Translations under genes and position numbers: made by a program
Part shown: piece after piece, positions 32,329 through 42,271 of the stretch
Layout of the letters: each line of letters starts with the position of its first letter
Position numbering within the stretch: the stretch's first letter is position 1
Notes under the pieces: generated by a model
The model's input: the letters and a program-made list of their open reading frames with translations, nothing else
Databases searched by the model: none
What the model was told of the DNA's origin: nothing
Assembly: GCF_018155095.1 (NCBI RefSeq)
Contig: NZ_NAAI01000003.1
Location: forward strand, 62,001 to 126,000
Reading direction: 5' to 3'
DNA length: 64,000 bases
Source: Bartonella queenslandensis
GTDB lineage: Bacteria > Pseudomonadota > Alphaproteobacteria > Rhizobiales > Rhizobiaceae

Positions 32329-32960
32329 ATTGAAGCAATCAAAATCACCCACTGACTTACGACACAAGTGGGAAGCGTATGGATAAAAAATTTTAAAAAA
32401 GCAGTAAACATGCTTCTTATGAATGCTCTAAATGAAAGGGCTGTTGCAACATTGGGAGTTAGGAGATGATAGAACAATAGCTTTTATTAAGTGAAGGTTA
32501 ATCGTGTCTAATAAGATTTTACACCGATCGTGAGAATATTTTCATAAGTACTTTTCAACTATACAATGGTGAAGTAGACTTAGAGACATTAAAATAAAAA
32601 TAGGAATAAGAAAGCATATTATTTTAGCTAAATATTCTGTTTTGTATAAAGGATGTGAACTTATATATAAAAATGAGAGAAACAAAAGGCAAAGCTTCAC
32701 CTTCATTCTTAAAAGATATTAATATATTTGAAAGTTGTAAAGCTGCATGACAAGGGAAGAGATAAGGTTTTCTCACTCAATGACTGTCTGTCTTTTTGCT
32801 TTAGAGATGTTTCAAACAGATATACATAATAACACGCCCTTATTGGTATAGAAATAGTGTCAACAGAAAAAACTCAAAACATGCTATTATACAAGATTTG
32901 AATGTTGATTAATAAGCAACCATAAAAGGATGCGCTATTCATTTCGCTCTTTTTACATTA
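32329..32960 (+). pseudogene. Decayed phage-type integrase remnant (copy C)
   Basis: A leader nearly identical to that of copy A (ATTGAAGCAATCAAAATC at 32329-32346) is followed about 35 bases later by an ATG at 32379 and the start MDKKF, then a stop. Further plus-strand pieces correspond to copy A in order. Near 32670-32750 one reads SFLKDINIFESCKAA, comparable with YLKDIFLETFKS of copy A. Near 32815 one reads QTDIHNN, and near 32905 one reads LNVD. The frame is broken throughout and the 3' half is missing. Confidence 0.55.
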
Positions 32961-33103
32961 AACTTCTATGCTGTTATCGTTTATGTGTTGAGAAGAAATG
33001 AAATATTTATGCAACATGATGATTTATAATAATAATTCATTATTTTATATTTGGAATGAGAGTCTCGAATAGCGTAGAATTTTTCCATTTCAACTCTATT
33101 GAT

Positions 33104-33200
33104 ACTGAATCAATTAAAATCGCGTACTTGCACATCAAAAGTGAGGCTGTATGTAGATCCTCTTTAGGAAAGAATAAAAATGCCTTTTAAGAACGCTTTC
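33104..33200 (+). pseudogene. Leader and first codons of another integrase remnant (copy D)
   Basis: ACTGAATCAATTAAAATC at 33104-33121 and the following 60 bases match the leader of copies A, B and C. An ATG lies at 33151, and a later AAAAATGCCTTTTA block at about 33177-33190 is also found in copy B. Only the 5' end survives before the slt gene. Together with copy C it is a tandem of two fragments. Confidence 0.45.
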
Positions 33201-33228
33201 AAATGCTCTTTGGGAAGATTAAGGTATA

Positions 33229-35322
33229 TTATTTCCGTCGACCAGAAAGGAGGTCGGTTTGTATATCTATTTTCCCAGTGAGTCTTGCTTTGTAAACACC
33301 GTAATTTTCCATAACACGCATCACGTAATTCCGCGTTTCTGTATAAGGGATACGTTCAATCCAATCAATGACATCATCAAGAGATTGTCCTCGAGGATCG
33401 CCATAACGTTTGATCCATTCATTGACCCGACGAGGTCCCGCATTATAGCCAATAAGAGTTAGGATATAAGATCCATTAAAACGTTCTAATTGTTCATTGA
33501 GAAAATAGGTGCCTAATGTTACATTATAACGAGCATCACTACTGAATTTTTTATGAGACCATGCGATTGAGTATTTTTTTGCGAGTGCTTTTGCTGTTTT
33601 AGGAAGCAATTGGAGTATTCCTTGTGCACCTGCTTTTGATATGGCTGTTGGATTAAATTCGCTTTCTTGGCGTGCGATGGCATAGATAAGCGATTTTTCT
33701 TCTACAGAAATATGAGCAGAAGCTGGTATAGCGCCTAGAGGATGAGAGAGCGCCCCAACATTTTTTCCCTGAAAAGCAGCCATTTTTCCGATTTTGAGGC
33801 TGGTATAATAGTCACCATTTTTTTCTGCCATAACAGCTAGAAGTGCTAATTCACCGGGGCTTTCTATTTTTTTTCCGAGTTCTCTGTAAAAAACTTTAGC
33901 AAAATCAGCATATCCAGCTTCTTCAAGACGTTGAATTGCTTTGATCACTTTTCGTGCGCTAAAATGTTGTCGCTCAGCGGTTGTTGGTTTAGGAAAGGAA
34001 ATGTTAAGCTTTTTTTGGTTGAGACGCGCAGCGGCTAATTGACCATAATAAGTTGCACCAAAGTGAGCCGCACGATAAAAGTAATGCTGGGCATTTTTGT
34101 GTTCTCCTAGTGTTTCTGCTGTTCTCCCCATCCAGTAATATCCACGTGATACAGAAAAAGGTGAAGAGGAGAGTTGAGGAATGCGTGAAAAATGTTGCAT
34201 TGCCAATTTAGGGTTATGAAGAAACCGTAGTGCGTACCATCCTGCGTGAAATTCAGCATCAACGGCTAATGCAGATGGCATGTCAATGTGCATTGCAACG
34301 AGTTGATAAGCCATTTTTGGTTTGTTTAAATCAAGCATTTCTCGAGAAAGGGCGCGTTGCTCTTTCCACAATGAATGAGGGTTCATAAGATGGAATGCAT
34401 CTTTTGATGTTTTCATCATGAGCGTTGCGGCTGCATCATATTGCTCTGTGTGCCGAAGATGGCGCATTCGAGCAAACTGGAAAAGAGGATCTTTCTTCCA
34501 TGTTCTCTCTATAGCTTGTAATTTTTGCGTTGCTCTAGGATCATTTTTTTCAACGGCTACAAAAGCATCAAAAAGAGATTGAGCACGAGCTAATTTTGCA
34601 ACGCGTGCCGCTGAATCAAAACGATGAGCATACAGCATAAACTGCATGCGTTTTAAATGATCAATAGGTTTTAAGGCAGTGCTTGCATTTTTAAGAACAA
34701 ACATTTCTTCTTTTGCATTAAGCTGTGTTTTATGCCACCATGGTGCAATAATGTGTTGAGCACGGGTGATTTGTCCCATTGCAATAAGTGCTTTAGCGAA
34801 GAGGGCCATGCCTTGTGTCGTGAGGGGGGGGTGGTGAGAAAATTTTTGGATAATGGCGCGTGTGACATTGGTTTCGTTAAGAAAAGCACGTTCAGCATTG
34901 CGTTGCATCGTTTCTATACCAGGCCATCCTTTTAGCATGTTAATGGCATTAAATATTTCAGAGCTTGGTATATTATCTTGGTTTGATAGCCCTAGCGCCC
35001 ATGTCAAAATGTAACGATCAAGGCTATGTTTCTCCATTGAATTACGCAAGTTTATTGTTTTTGTAATATTATTATTTGCAAGGGCATCTAATCCAGCTTT
35101 TAGTTGTTTGAGTGTCCCAGTATTGTGCGATGTCGTGTGTCTCTGTTGAAGAAGTCCTTGAGTTTCTTGTTTGATAGTAAGGGGGGTAGGACGTGTCGAA
35201 GGGATTGGTGCTTTCCCATGTAAAAGAGGTGTTTGAGCATGTGCACTTGAAAATAAAATTCTTATTGCCAGTATAAGTGCAGTAAAGGTTGATACGAAAA
35301 GAGAGGTGGAAAATACGCGCAT
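33229..35322 (-). CDS. slt: Soluble lytic murein transglycosylase
   Basis: This periplasmic enzyme cleaves peptidoglycan glycan strands with formation of anhydro-muramic acid. The 697 residues start with a signal peptide (LFVSTFTALILAIRILFSSAHA). A long alpha-helical superhelix of TPR-like repeats follows. The catalytic SLT domain starts near residue 530 with the active-site glutamate in ARQESEFNPTAISKAGAQG, then ILQLLPKTAKALAKKY, YFLNEQLERFNGSYILTLIGYNAG and GDPRGQSLDDVIDWIERIPY. It diverges from dapA. Confidence 0.94.
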   Translation of the reverse strand: MRVFSTSLFVSTFTALILAIRILFSSAHAQTPLLHGKAPIPSTRPTPLTIKQETQGLLQQRHTTSHNTGTLKQLKAGLDALANNNITKTINLRNSMEKHSLDRYILTWALGLSNQDNIPSSEIFNAINMLKGWPGIETMQRNAERAFLNETNVTRAIIQKFSHHPPLTTQGMALFAKALIAMGQITRAQHIIAPWWHKTQLNAKEEMFVLKNASTALKPIDHLKRMQFMLYAHRFDSAARVAKLARAQSLFDAFVAVEKNDPRATQKLQAIERTWKKDPLFQFARMRHLRHTEQYDAAATLMMKTSKDAFHLMNPHSLWKEQRALSREMLDLNKPKMAYQLVAMHIDMPSALAVDAEFHAGWYALRFLHNPKLAMQHFSRIPQLSSSPFSVSRGYYWMGRTAETLGEHKNAQHYFYRAAHFGATYYGQLAAARLNQKKLNISFPKPTTAERQHFSARKVIKAIQRLEEAGYADFAKVFYRELGKKIESPGELALLAVMAEKNGDYYTSLKIGKMAAFQGKNVGALSHPLGAIPASAHISVEEKSLIYAIARQESEFNPTAISKAGAQGILQLLPKTAKALAKKYSIAWSHKKFSSDARYNVTLGTYFLNEQLERFNGSYILTLIGYNAGPRRVNEWIKRYGDPRGQSLDDVIDWIERIPYTETRNYVMRVMENYGVYKARLTGKIDIQTDLLSGRRK

Positions 35323-35572
35323 AGAGAAAAGACCTTGAGACCTTGCTTTTTGTAAAAACTTTTAAGGGTTTATAAAACACAAGCATGAAAAACGCGTTAA
35401 TACAGATGGCTTATTTTAAAGAAATGTTCAAAATTTAAGGAGGGAGATGTTCATTTTGTAGAGGCTTTTTTTGAAATTCATCTTGCTTCAATGATAGAGC
35501 AAGATTATGCTCTAGTTAAATTTATAAAGGCGATTATAAAAAAATAAAAGCGAACATTATAGGGAGTTTATC

Positions 35573-36457
35573 ATGCTCAAGGGAGCTATAACTGCGCTTA
35601 TCACACCGTTTGATTATAAGGGTGAAATTGATGAGAAAGTGTTTTGTGATTTTGTGGAATGGCAGATTACACAAGGGATTAATGGTGTAAGCCCTGTTGG
35701 GACAACAGGTGAATCGGCAACTTTAAGTCATGAAGAGCATAAGAAAATTATAGAATTGTGCGTTGAGCAGGTTGCAAAGCGCGTTCCTGTTGTTGCTGGG
35801 GCGGGATCAAATAGCACAAGTGAGGCTATAGAGCTTGCGCAGCATGCAGAAAAGGCTGGTGCAGATGCAGTTTTAGTTGTCACTCCCTATTATAATAGAC
35901 CCAATCAGTCTGGTTTATACAAGCATTTTTCTTCCATTGCCAAAGCTGTTTCTATTCCGATTATAATTTATAATATTCCGGGGCGTTCTGTTATCGATAT
36001 GGCTGTGGAAACGATGAGAGATCTTTATCAAGATTTTAACAATATTATTGGTATTAAGGATGCCACGAGCAGAATTGAGCGCGTGAGTGAACAAGGTGAA
36101 AAATGCGGCAAAGATTTTGTGCAGCTTTCCGGTGATGATTGTACAGCATTAGGTTTTAATGCACATGGAGGTATCGGGTGTATTTCAGTTTCCTCCAATG
36201 TTGCTCCAAAACTTTGTGCGGAGCTTCAAGCTGCTTGTTTTCGTGGTGATTATAAAGCAGCACGGGAATTAAATGATCGCCTCATGCCTCTCAATCGTGC
36301 TGTGTTTATTGAGCCTAGCCCAGCAGGTATTAAATATGCTGCTGCAAAGTTGGGATTTTGTGGTGAGACTGTGCGTTCTCCGATTGTTCCATTAACAGAG
36401 AGCACAAAGAAGATTATTGATGTAGCCCTTAGTCATGCTGGTCTTTTAAAAGCATAA
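35573..36457 (+). CDS. dapA: 4-hydroxy-tetrahydrodipicolinate synthase
   Basis: DapA condenses pyruvate with aspartate semialdehyde, the first committed step towards diaminopimelate and lysine. The 294-residue TIM-barrel protein has GTTGES (pyruvate binding), [15 protein letters not shown] with the proton-relay tyrosine, and the Schiff-base lysine in [14 protein letters not shown] (about 163). AGGGAG precedes the ATG. smpB follows 18 bases downstream on the same strand, a pairing common in Rhizobiales. No irregularity was seen. Confidence 0.96.
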   Translation: MLKGAITALITPFDYKGEIDEKVFCDFVEWQITQGINGVSPVGTTGESATLSHEEHKKIIELCVEQVAKRVPVVAGAGSNSTSEAIELAQHAEKAGADAVLVVTPYYNRPNQSGLYKHFSSIAKAVSIPIIIYNIPGRSVIDMAVETMRDLYQDFNNIIGIKDATSRIERVSEQGEKCGKDFVQLSGDDCTALGFNAHGGIGCISVSSNVAPKLCAELQAACFRGDYKAARELNDRLMPLNRAVFIEPSPAGIKYAAAKLGFCGETVRSPIVPLTESTKKIIDVALSHAGLLKA

Positions 36458-36475
36458 AATGATATTGACAAAGCC

Positions 36476-36952
36476 ATGAATAAAAAAAAGAACGCGCCCG
36501 TACGGAAAATAATTGCTGACAATCGTAAAGCACGTTTTAATTTTGAAATTCTTAATAATCTTGAAGCGGGTCTTGTTCTTCAAGGAGCGGAAGTGAAGTC
36601 TTTACGTTCTAATCATGCTAATATTGCTGAAAGCTATGCTAGTTTTGAAAATGGGGAATTATGGTTAGTAAACAGCTATATTCCTGAATATACGCAGGCT
36701 AACCGTTTTAATCATGAGCCGAGACGTTTGCGTAAGTTATTACTTTCAAAACGTGAGATGGCACGCTTTTTTAATGCAACATCCCGTGAAGGAATGACAC
36801 TTATTCCTCTCAAACTTTATTTTAATGAACGTGGGCGCGTTAAGTTAGAAATTGCTCTAGCACGTGGGAAAAAACTTCACGATAAGCGCGAAACGGAAAA
36901 AAAACGTGATTGGGGACGTGAAAAAGCAAGACTTTTAAAAAGATATGGATGA
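36476..36952 (+). CDS. smpB: SsrA-binding protein SmpB
   Basis: SmpB binds tmRNA and brings it to stalled ribosomes for trans-translation. The 158 residues contain [40 protein letters not shown], the RNA-binding core, and the lysine- and arginine-rich C-terminal tail ([20 protein letters not shown]) that enters the empty mRNA channel. It lies close behind dapA. The tmRNA gene itself was not found in this window. Confidence 0.96.
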   Translation: MNKKKNAPVRKIIADNRKARFNFEILNNLEAGLVLQGAEVKSLRSNHANIAESYASFENGELWLVNSYIPEYTQANRFNHEPRRLRKLLLSKREMARFFNATSREGMTLIPLKLYFNERGRVKLEIALARGKKLHDKRETEKKRDWGREKARLLKRYG

Positions 36953-36976
36953 TCGATTTGGATATCCTTTATTTAT

Positions 36977-37645
36977 TTAGCATTGATCTAAGTATGTTTT
37001 TGCGGCTTGAAAAATTTGGTGAAACATAGCGTCTGTCAAACGGCCAGTATTCGTATTATAACGAGAACAGTGATAACTTGAAAAGATCCGTAATCTGCCA
37101 ATGTTATTGATTTTCCCATGTTCAAAAGGATGAGCCAAAACTTTTGCATTAAGAGCGCGTATGGTTGAGTGGTGTGCGATGGTGCCTAAGGTAATAACGG
37201 CTTTAAGTTTGGGAAGATTTGTTAAAAGAGGCGAAAAGAAAGAGCGGCACGTGTTAATTTCTGCACCGGTGGGTTTATTTTCTGGTGGGACACAACGAAC
37301 AGAATTAACGATTGCAACGTCAATGAGTTCAAGATTATCGTCTGCTCTTTCTTCAAAGGTTCCTTGGGCAAATCCGAATTTTTTCAAAGTGGAATAAAGT
37401 AAATGCCCAGCATAATCACCCGTGAATGGGCGTCCAGTTCGGTTGGCGCCGCGTAATCCAGGAGCAAGACCAACAATGAGAAGGCGTGTTGTGTCTGCAC
37501 CTTTATAGGGAAAGAAAGGGCGGACCGGTGCGTTATGCCAACGTGGTTCTTTCACACGCCAGTCAGCGATAAATTGATGGAGCCTAGGACATAAATTGCA
37601 ATTTTGGGGTGGCTCTGGGCAAAGCGATGTTAATGGGCTATTCAT
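36977..37645 (-). CDS. Uracil-DNA glycosylase, family 5 (UDGb type)
   Basis: This is an iron-sulfur DNA glycosylase that removes uracil and, in studied relatives, other deaminated bases. Family 5 signatures are GLAPGLRGANRTGRPFTGDY, VNSVRCVPPENKPTGAEI and SSYHCSRYNTNTGRLT near the end. CNLCPRL near the N-terminus supplies cluster cysteines. The frame opens with a TTG at 37660, but the ATG at 37645 gives a more normal start. It converges on smpB. Family 4 and family 5 enzymes are both present in this window. Confidence 0.88.
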   Translation of the reverse strand: MNSPLTSLCPEPPQNCNLCPRLHQFIADWRVKEPRWHNAPVRPFFPYKGADTTRLLIVGLAPGLRGANRTGRPFTGDYAGHLLYSTLKKFGFAQGTFEERADDNLELIDVAIVNSVRCVPPENKPTGAEINTCRSFFSPLLTNLPKLKAVITLGTIAHHSTIRALNAKVLAHPFEHGKINNIGRLRIFSSYHCSRYNTNTGRLTDAMFHQIFQAAKTYLDQC

Positions 37646-38212
37646 GGCGTTAGGTATCAATATTTTTTTATTCTTTCGAGTCTTTTATAGCGTATATGAC
37701 GGGTTATGTTTTGATAAACAACCTAGAATATCAATAAACTGTTTTAGAAGAAAGTTTAATATAAACTTATCGCTGATTATAATGTAATGAAAGGCAATTT
37801 TTCAGTCATTTATTCAATGAATAAGAGTACAATACAGAATGATATTTAAAGAAAAAATTCTGTCTTTCATAAATATATAATCATAAAAACCGTGCATAAG
37901 GCTGTTGTTATTGGAAAGTTTTTTTAAGAGTTCGTATTCCTTTTAAAGGGATAAAGACTCTGAAGAGATATTTTGTCAAGAGACACCTTCTTTTGCTTCA
38001 AGATAATCTATTGGAAATTCTTTTAAGGGCAGCTTTGATAACGAGCATGAATAGGATATACATTTTTTTATCAAGTCTCCAAGAATTTTCTCAAATAATT
38101 TCTTTAAGCAAAAAATATGAAAGCTTGAGTTGTTTTTCTTGTGTTTTATTTTGATTATTGTATATACTCATCTGTCCGCTATTAAATTTTTTTATTTGAG
38201 AAAGAGGCATAA
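37646..38212. other. Gap between the family 5 glycosylase and rpoZ
   Basis: About 570 AT-rich bases between divergent genes. No gene, repeat or RNA structure was recognised. The rpoZ promoter is expected near the right end, where TTGATTATTGTATATACT lies about 60 bases before the start. Confidence 0.45.
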
Positions 38213-38611
38213 ATGGCCCGCGTAACGGTAGAAGATTGTATTGATAAAGTTGATAACCGCTTTGAATTGGTACTTTTAGCAGGTCATCGGGCGCGTCAGA
38301 TTTCACAAGGAGCGCAGATTACAGTTGATCGGGACAATGATAAAAATCCGGTTGTTGCTTTGCGTGAAATAGCAGAAGAAACATTATCGCCTGCTGATTT
38401 AAAAGAAGATCTTATTCATTCGCTGCAAAAGCATGTGGAAGTAGATGAGCCAGAAATGGCAAGTGAATTTATTACCCATTCAAGTGAAGCTGAAAGTATT
38501 TTTAATACTTCATCGCAAGAAGAAGGGACTTCATTTGATCATATGTCAGAAGAAGAGCTTTTAGCGGGTATTGAAGGTTTGGTTGTTCCAGAAAAAAGTG
38601 ACGATTATTAG
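38213..38611 (+). CDS. rpoZ: RNA polymerase omega subunit
   Basis: The omega subunit helps assemble RNA polymerase. The N-terminal 60 residues carry the conserved fold ([53 protein letters not shown]). The 132-residue protein has an acidic C-terminal extension of about 60 residues, normal in Rhizobiales. GAAAGAGG precedes the ATG. The rsh gene follows 137 bases downstream, as in most proteobacteria. Confidence 0.96.
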   Translation: MARVTVEDCIDKVDNRFELVLLAGHRARQISQGAQITVDRDNDKNPVVALREIAEETLSPADLKEDLIHSLQKHVEVDEPEMASEFITHSSEAESIFNTSSQEEGTSFDHMSEEELLAGIEGLVVPEKSDDY

Positions 38612-38748
38612 ATTATTAATTGCATCTGTTGATATTACAGGAGTTAAAGATACCTTGTCGTGTAAGGGGCAGTTATTTTTCTTGTCTTTTATTGATAAGA
38701 TGTGTTCAATAAGGATAAGAGGTGTGAAAAAATAAAGGATATGCTCGT

Positions 38749-40971
38749 ATGATGCGTCAGTGTGAGCTTGTTGGGCGTGTTCAGCGTTACAAGTCTGACG
38801 TAGATGAAGCTCTTTTAAACAGAGCTTATGATTATGCAATGAGAAAGCATGCACATCAAAAGCGTGCGTCAGGTGATCTTTATTTTTCTCATCCTTTAGA
38901 AGTCGCTGCTATTTTAACAGATATGCGGTTGGATGAAGCAACGATTGCTGTTGCTCTTTTGCATGATACAATTGAAGATACAAGTGCTACACGAGCAGAA
39001 ATTGATCAGCTTTTTGGTTCTGAAATTGGAAAGTTGGTTGAAGGGCTTACAAAGCTTAATAAGCTTGATCTTGTATCAAAGAAAGCTGTACAGGCAGAAA
39101 ATCTTCGTAAACTCCTTATTGCCATTTCTGATGATGTTCGTGTTCTTTTAGTCAAACTTGCGGATCGCCTTCATAATATGCGTACCCTTGGTGTTATGCG
39201 TGACGATAAACGTCGACGAATTGCTGAGGAGACAATGGATATCTATGCGCCACTTGCGGGGCGTATGGGTATGCAGGATATGCGCGAGGAATTAGAGGAT
39301 CTCTCTTTCTTTTATTTAAATCCAGAAGGTTATCGTACCATTACCAATCGACTTTCTGAATTATTGAAGCACAACCGTGATTTGCTTTCCACAATTGAAA
39401 ATGAATTGACAAAACTTTTTTTGGAAAATGGCATTAAAGCAGATGTTAAAAGTCGTCAGAAAAAATCTTATTCAGTTTTTCGCAAAATGGAAAGTAAAGC
39501 ATTATCTTTTGAGCAGTTATCGGATATTTTTGGATTTCGTGTGATTGTTGAATCCGTGAATGATTGTTATCGTGCTCTTGGCGTTATCCATACGACATGG
39601 CCGGTAGTTCCTGGCCGTTTTAAAGATTATATCTCTATACCAAAGCAAAATGATTATCGTTCTATTCATACAACCATTGTGGGGCCTTCGAGACAACGCG
39701 TTGAATTGCAAATTAGAACGGCTGCCATGAATGAAGTTGCTGAATATGGCGTTGCTGCCCATTCCATATATAAAGAGCAAGGTTCCAATTATTCGACTTC
39801 GAAGTTATCAAGTGAAACGAATGCCTATGCATGGTTGCGTCAAACGATACAATCTTTATCTGATGGAGATAATCCAGAAGAGTTTTTAGAACACACAAAA
39901 CTTGAGCTCTTTCAAGACCAAGTTTTTTGTTTTACGCCAAAAGGTCGTTTAATTGCTTTTCCTAAAGGCGCAACACCTATTGATTTTGCTTATGCCGTTC
40001 ATACAGACATCGGTGATTCTTGTGTGGGCGTAAAAATCAATGGTCGTATTATGCCTTTAATGACGAAATTAAAAAATGGTGACGAAGTTGATATTATCCG
40101 TTCACATGCTCAAATTCCACCAGCGGCGTGGGAGTTTCTTGTTGTTACAGGTAAAGCACGTTCAGCTATTCGACGTGCAAGCCGAGCAGCGGTACGTAAG
40201 CAATATTCGGGTTTAGGATATCGTATTCTTGAGCGTTCGTTTGAATATATGGGAAAACAATTTTCAAAAGATGTTTTGAAGAAAGTTTTACCACGTTTAG
40301 CACGTAAAGATGTAGAGGATGTATTGGCTGCTGTTGGGCGTGGAGAGCTGTTTTCCGCTGATGTGATTAAAGCGGTTTATCCTGATTATCAAGAGCGTGT
40401 GGTACAAAAGTCATCTTTTAAGCCTGGGGAAGAAGGGTGGTTCAATATTGAAAATGCTCAAGGTATGATTTTCAAGGTTCCAGAAAATGAAAAGGATACA
40501 ATGGTTGAGAGTCATCAATCTAAAGCATTACCTATTCGAGGAACCCGTGGAGATATCCCTGTACGTTTTTCACCAGAAGGAGCAGTGCCTGGAGATCGGA
40601 TTGTTGGCATTATGCAACCAGGGGCTGGGATCGTTATTTATCCAATACAGTCTTCGGCTTTGATGGCGTATGATGATCAGCCAGAAAGATGGATCGATGT
40701 CCGCTGGGATATTGATGCCCAAATGAATGAACGTTTTCCAGCACGGATGAATATTTTGGCTGTAAATAGTCCTGGTTCTTTGGCTGAAATTACGCAAATA
40801 ATTTCTGCTAACGATGCCAATATTCACAATTTATCTTTTATTCGTACAGCACCAGATTTTACAGAAATGATGATTGATTTAGAAGTTTGGGACTTAAAAC
40901 ATTTGAATCGTATTTTTTCTCAGTTAAAAAAGGCAGATTCAGTCAGTACAGTACGGCGGGTTCATGGATAA
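38749..40971 (+). CDS. rsh: Bifunctional (p)ppGpp synthetase/hydrolase
   Basis: Rsh makes and degrades the stringent-response alarmone (p)ppGpp. The 740 residues show the HD hydrolase domain (about 45-150, with HDTIEDT and KLADRLHNMRTL), the synthetase domain (about 235-370, FRKMESKALSFEQLSDIFGF, GRFKDYISIPKQNDYRSIHT), the TGS domain (FTPKGRLIAFPKGATPIDFA) and a C-terminal ACT domain (NILAVNSPGSLAEITQII). Both active sites look intact, as expected for the single Rsh of alphaproteobacteria. The end overlaps the first codons of the pyrE frame. Confidence 0.96.
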   Translation: MMRQCELVGRVQRYKSDVDEALLNRAYDYAMRKHAHQKRASGDLYFSHPLEVAAILTDMRLDEATIAVALLHDTIEDTSATRAEIDQLFGSEIGKLVEGLTKLNKLDLVSKKAVQAENLRKLLIAISDDVRVLLVKLADRLHNMRTLGVMRDDKRRRIAEETMDIYAPLAGRMGMQDMREELEDLSFFYLNPEGYRTITNRLSELLKHNRDLLSTIENELTKLFLENGIKADVKSRQKKSYSVFRKMESKALSFEQLSDIFGFRVIVESVNDCYRALGVIHTTWPVVPGRFKDYISIPKQNDYRSIHTTIVGPSRQRVELQIRTAAMNEVAEYGVAAHSIYKEQGSNYSTSKLSSETNAYAWLRQTIQSLSDGDNPEEFLEHTKLELFQDQVFCFTPKGRLIAFPKGATPIDFAYAVHTDIGDSCVGVKINGRIMPLMTKLKNGDEVDIIRSHAQIPPAAWEFLVVTGKARSAIRRASRAAVRKQYSGLGYRILERSFEYMGKQFSKDVLKKVLPRLARKDVEDVLAAVGRGELFSADVIKAVYPDYQERVVQKSSFKPGEEGWFNIENAQGMIFKVPENEKDTMVESHQSKALPIRGTRGDIPVRFSPEGAVPGDRIVGIMQPGAGIVIYPIQSSALMAYDDQPERWIDVRWDIDAQMNERFPARMNILAVNSPGSLAEITQIISANDANIHNLSFIRTAPDFTEMMIDLEVWDLKHLNRIFSQLKKADSVSTVRRVHG

Positions 40972-41566
40972 CAAGAAAGATTTTGCAATGAATACACAAG
41001 ATGTCATTGATATTTTTAAACAAGCAGATGCTATTCTAGAAGGGCATTTTATTTTAACGTCAGGGCGCCATAGTGCAACTTATATGCAAAAGGCGAAAGT
41101 ATTTATGCATGCTGACTTGACGGAAAAGCTCTGTCGTGGATTGGCTGAAAAAATAAAAGAATCTATCAAAGAACAAATTGATTGTGTTGTTGGTCCTGCA
41201 ATTGGTGGTCTTATCCCTTCCTATGAGACTTCACGTCACCTCGGTGTTCCTTCTCTTTGGGTAGAGCGTGTCAATGGTATCTTTGAATTGCGTCGTTTTG
41301 AAATCAAGAAGGGTGCACGGGTTGTTATTGTTGAGGATATTGTGACAACGGGTCTTTCCATTCGTGAGACCGTTGAGGCGCTGGCAGCAGCAGGAGCAGA
41401 GATATTGGCAAGTGCCTGTATCATTGATCGTTCTGGTGGTAAGGTTGATGTTGGCGTTCCATTGATTGCGCTTGCTGAGTACGAGATAGCCTCTTACGCG
41501 AGTGATGCACTTCCTGCAGATCTTTCTGTTCTTCCAGCAATTAAACCAGGTAGTCGAAATATTTAA
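40964..41566 (+). CDS. pyrE: Orotate phosphoribosyltransferase
   Basis: PyrE joins orotate to PRPP to give OMP in UMP synthesis. The 200 residues show LTSGRHSATYMQKAKVF, the family segment VGPAIGGLIPSYETSRHLG and the PRPP-binding loop VVIVEDIVTTGLSIRETVEAL. Two starts are possible: the ATG at 40964 overlapping the rsh stop, or the ATG at 40988 (MNTQDVIDIFK), which fits the family N-terminus better. It follows rsh with an overlap, so co-transcription is likely. Confidence 0.94.
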   Translation: MDNKKDFAMNTQDVIDIFKQADAILEGHFILTSGRHSATYMQKAKVFMHADLTEKLCRGLAEKIKESIKEQIDCVVGPAIGGLIPSYETSRHLGVPSLWVERVNGIFELRRFEIKKGARVVIVEDIVTTGLSIRETVEALAAAGAEILASACIIDRSGGKVDVGVPLIALAEYEIASYASDALPADLSVLPAIKPGSRNI

Positions 41567-41660
41567 TTGTCTTTCTATTTTTTTTTATGCAAAAACTTTA
41601 AAAGATTAATTTGGATGATATAGATTATTTCATCATCAAAAGGTGTATATTGAGAGTCAT

Positions 41661-42251
41661 ATGCTTTTTCGTCGTCGAGAACCAATAGATTTTGTAACGC
41701 GTATTCGACTTTGGTTATGGCCACGTCGTTCATTTTCTCGCTCATTTTCTTACATCTATAAGCGTATTTTGCGTATATCAGCAACACCGCATGAAGTTGC
41801 ATTAGGGTTTGCTATTGGCATTTTTTTAGCCTGTTCCCCTTTATTCGGGGTGCATATTATCTTGGCAATATTTTTTTCTTGGATTTTGCGTGCAAACTTT
41901 GCAGCTGCAATCATTGGGACGGTTTTTTCTAATCCACTCACGTTTTTATTGATTGTCATGGCTGATTATAAAGTAGGGTATTTTTGTTTATCGCTTTTTA
42001 GTGATGTCAATGAAATTTCTCTTTCTCAAATTCGTGCTCTGTTTAATGGTTTGACAGTGTCAAATCTCTCTCTCCTTTTTAAAGGTGCATGGGATTCAAT
42101 TATGAGTCCTATGATTTTAGGAGGAACCATTTTAGGTGTTGTTTTGGGTGGTTTATCTTATATAGGTGTTTACAGAGCAACGGTTCGTTTTAAACAAAAG
42201 CGATATCAAAAGATTGTAAAAAAAAGGCGTTTAAAGAAGCGCTCATCGTAA
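41661..42251 (+). CDS. DUF2062 membrane protein
   Basis: This is a conserved membrane protein of unknown role, with the DUF2062 pattern. The N-terminus is basic (MLFRRREPIDF, then RLWLWPRRSFSRS), followed by TPHEVALGFAIGIFLACSPL, FGVHIILAIFFSWILRANF, AAAIIGTVFSNPLTF and a third hydrophobic helix near PMILGGTILGVVLGGLSYIG. The tail is basic. The frame opens with a GTG at 41643, but the ATG at 41661 has GAGAG upstream and matches rhizobial starts. It lies between pyrE and acpS in a conserved run. Confidence 0.85.
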   Translation: MLFRRREPIDFVTRIRLWLWPRRSFSRSFSYIYKRILRISATPHEVALGFAIGIFLACSPLFGVHIILAIFFSWILRANFAAAIIGTVFSNPLTFLLIVMADYKVGYFCLSLFSDVNEISLSQIRALFNGLTVSNLSLLFKGAWDSIMSPMILGGTILGVVLGGLSYIGVYRATVRFKQKRYQKIVKKRRLKKRSS

Positions 42252-42271
42252 GAAAGAGCGGGTAATATCTT

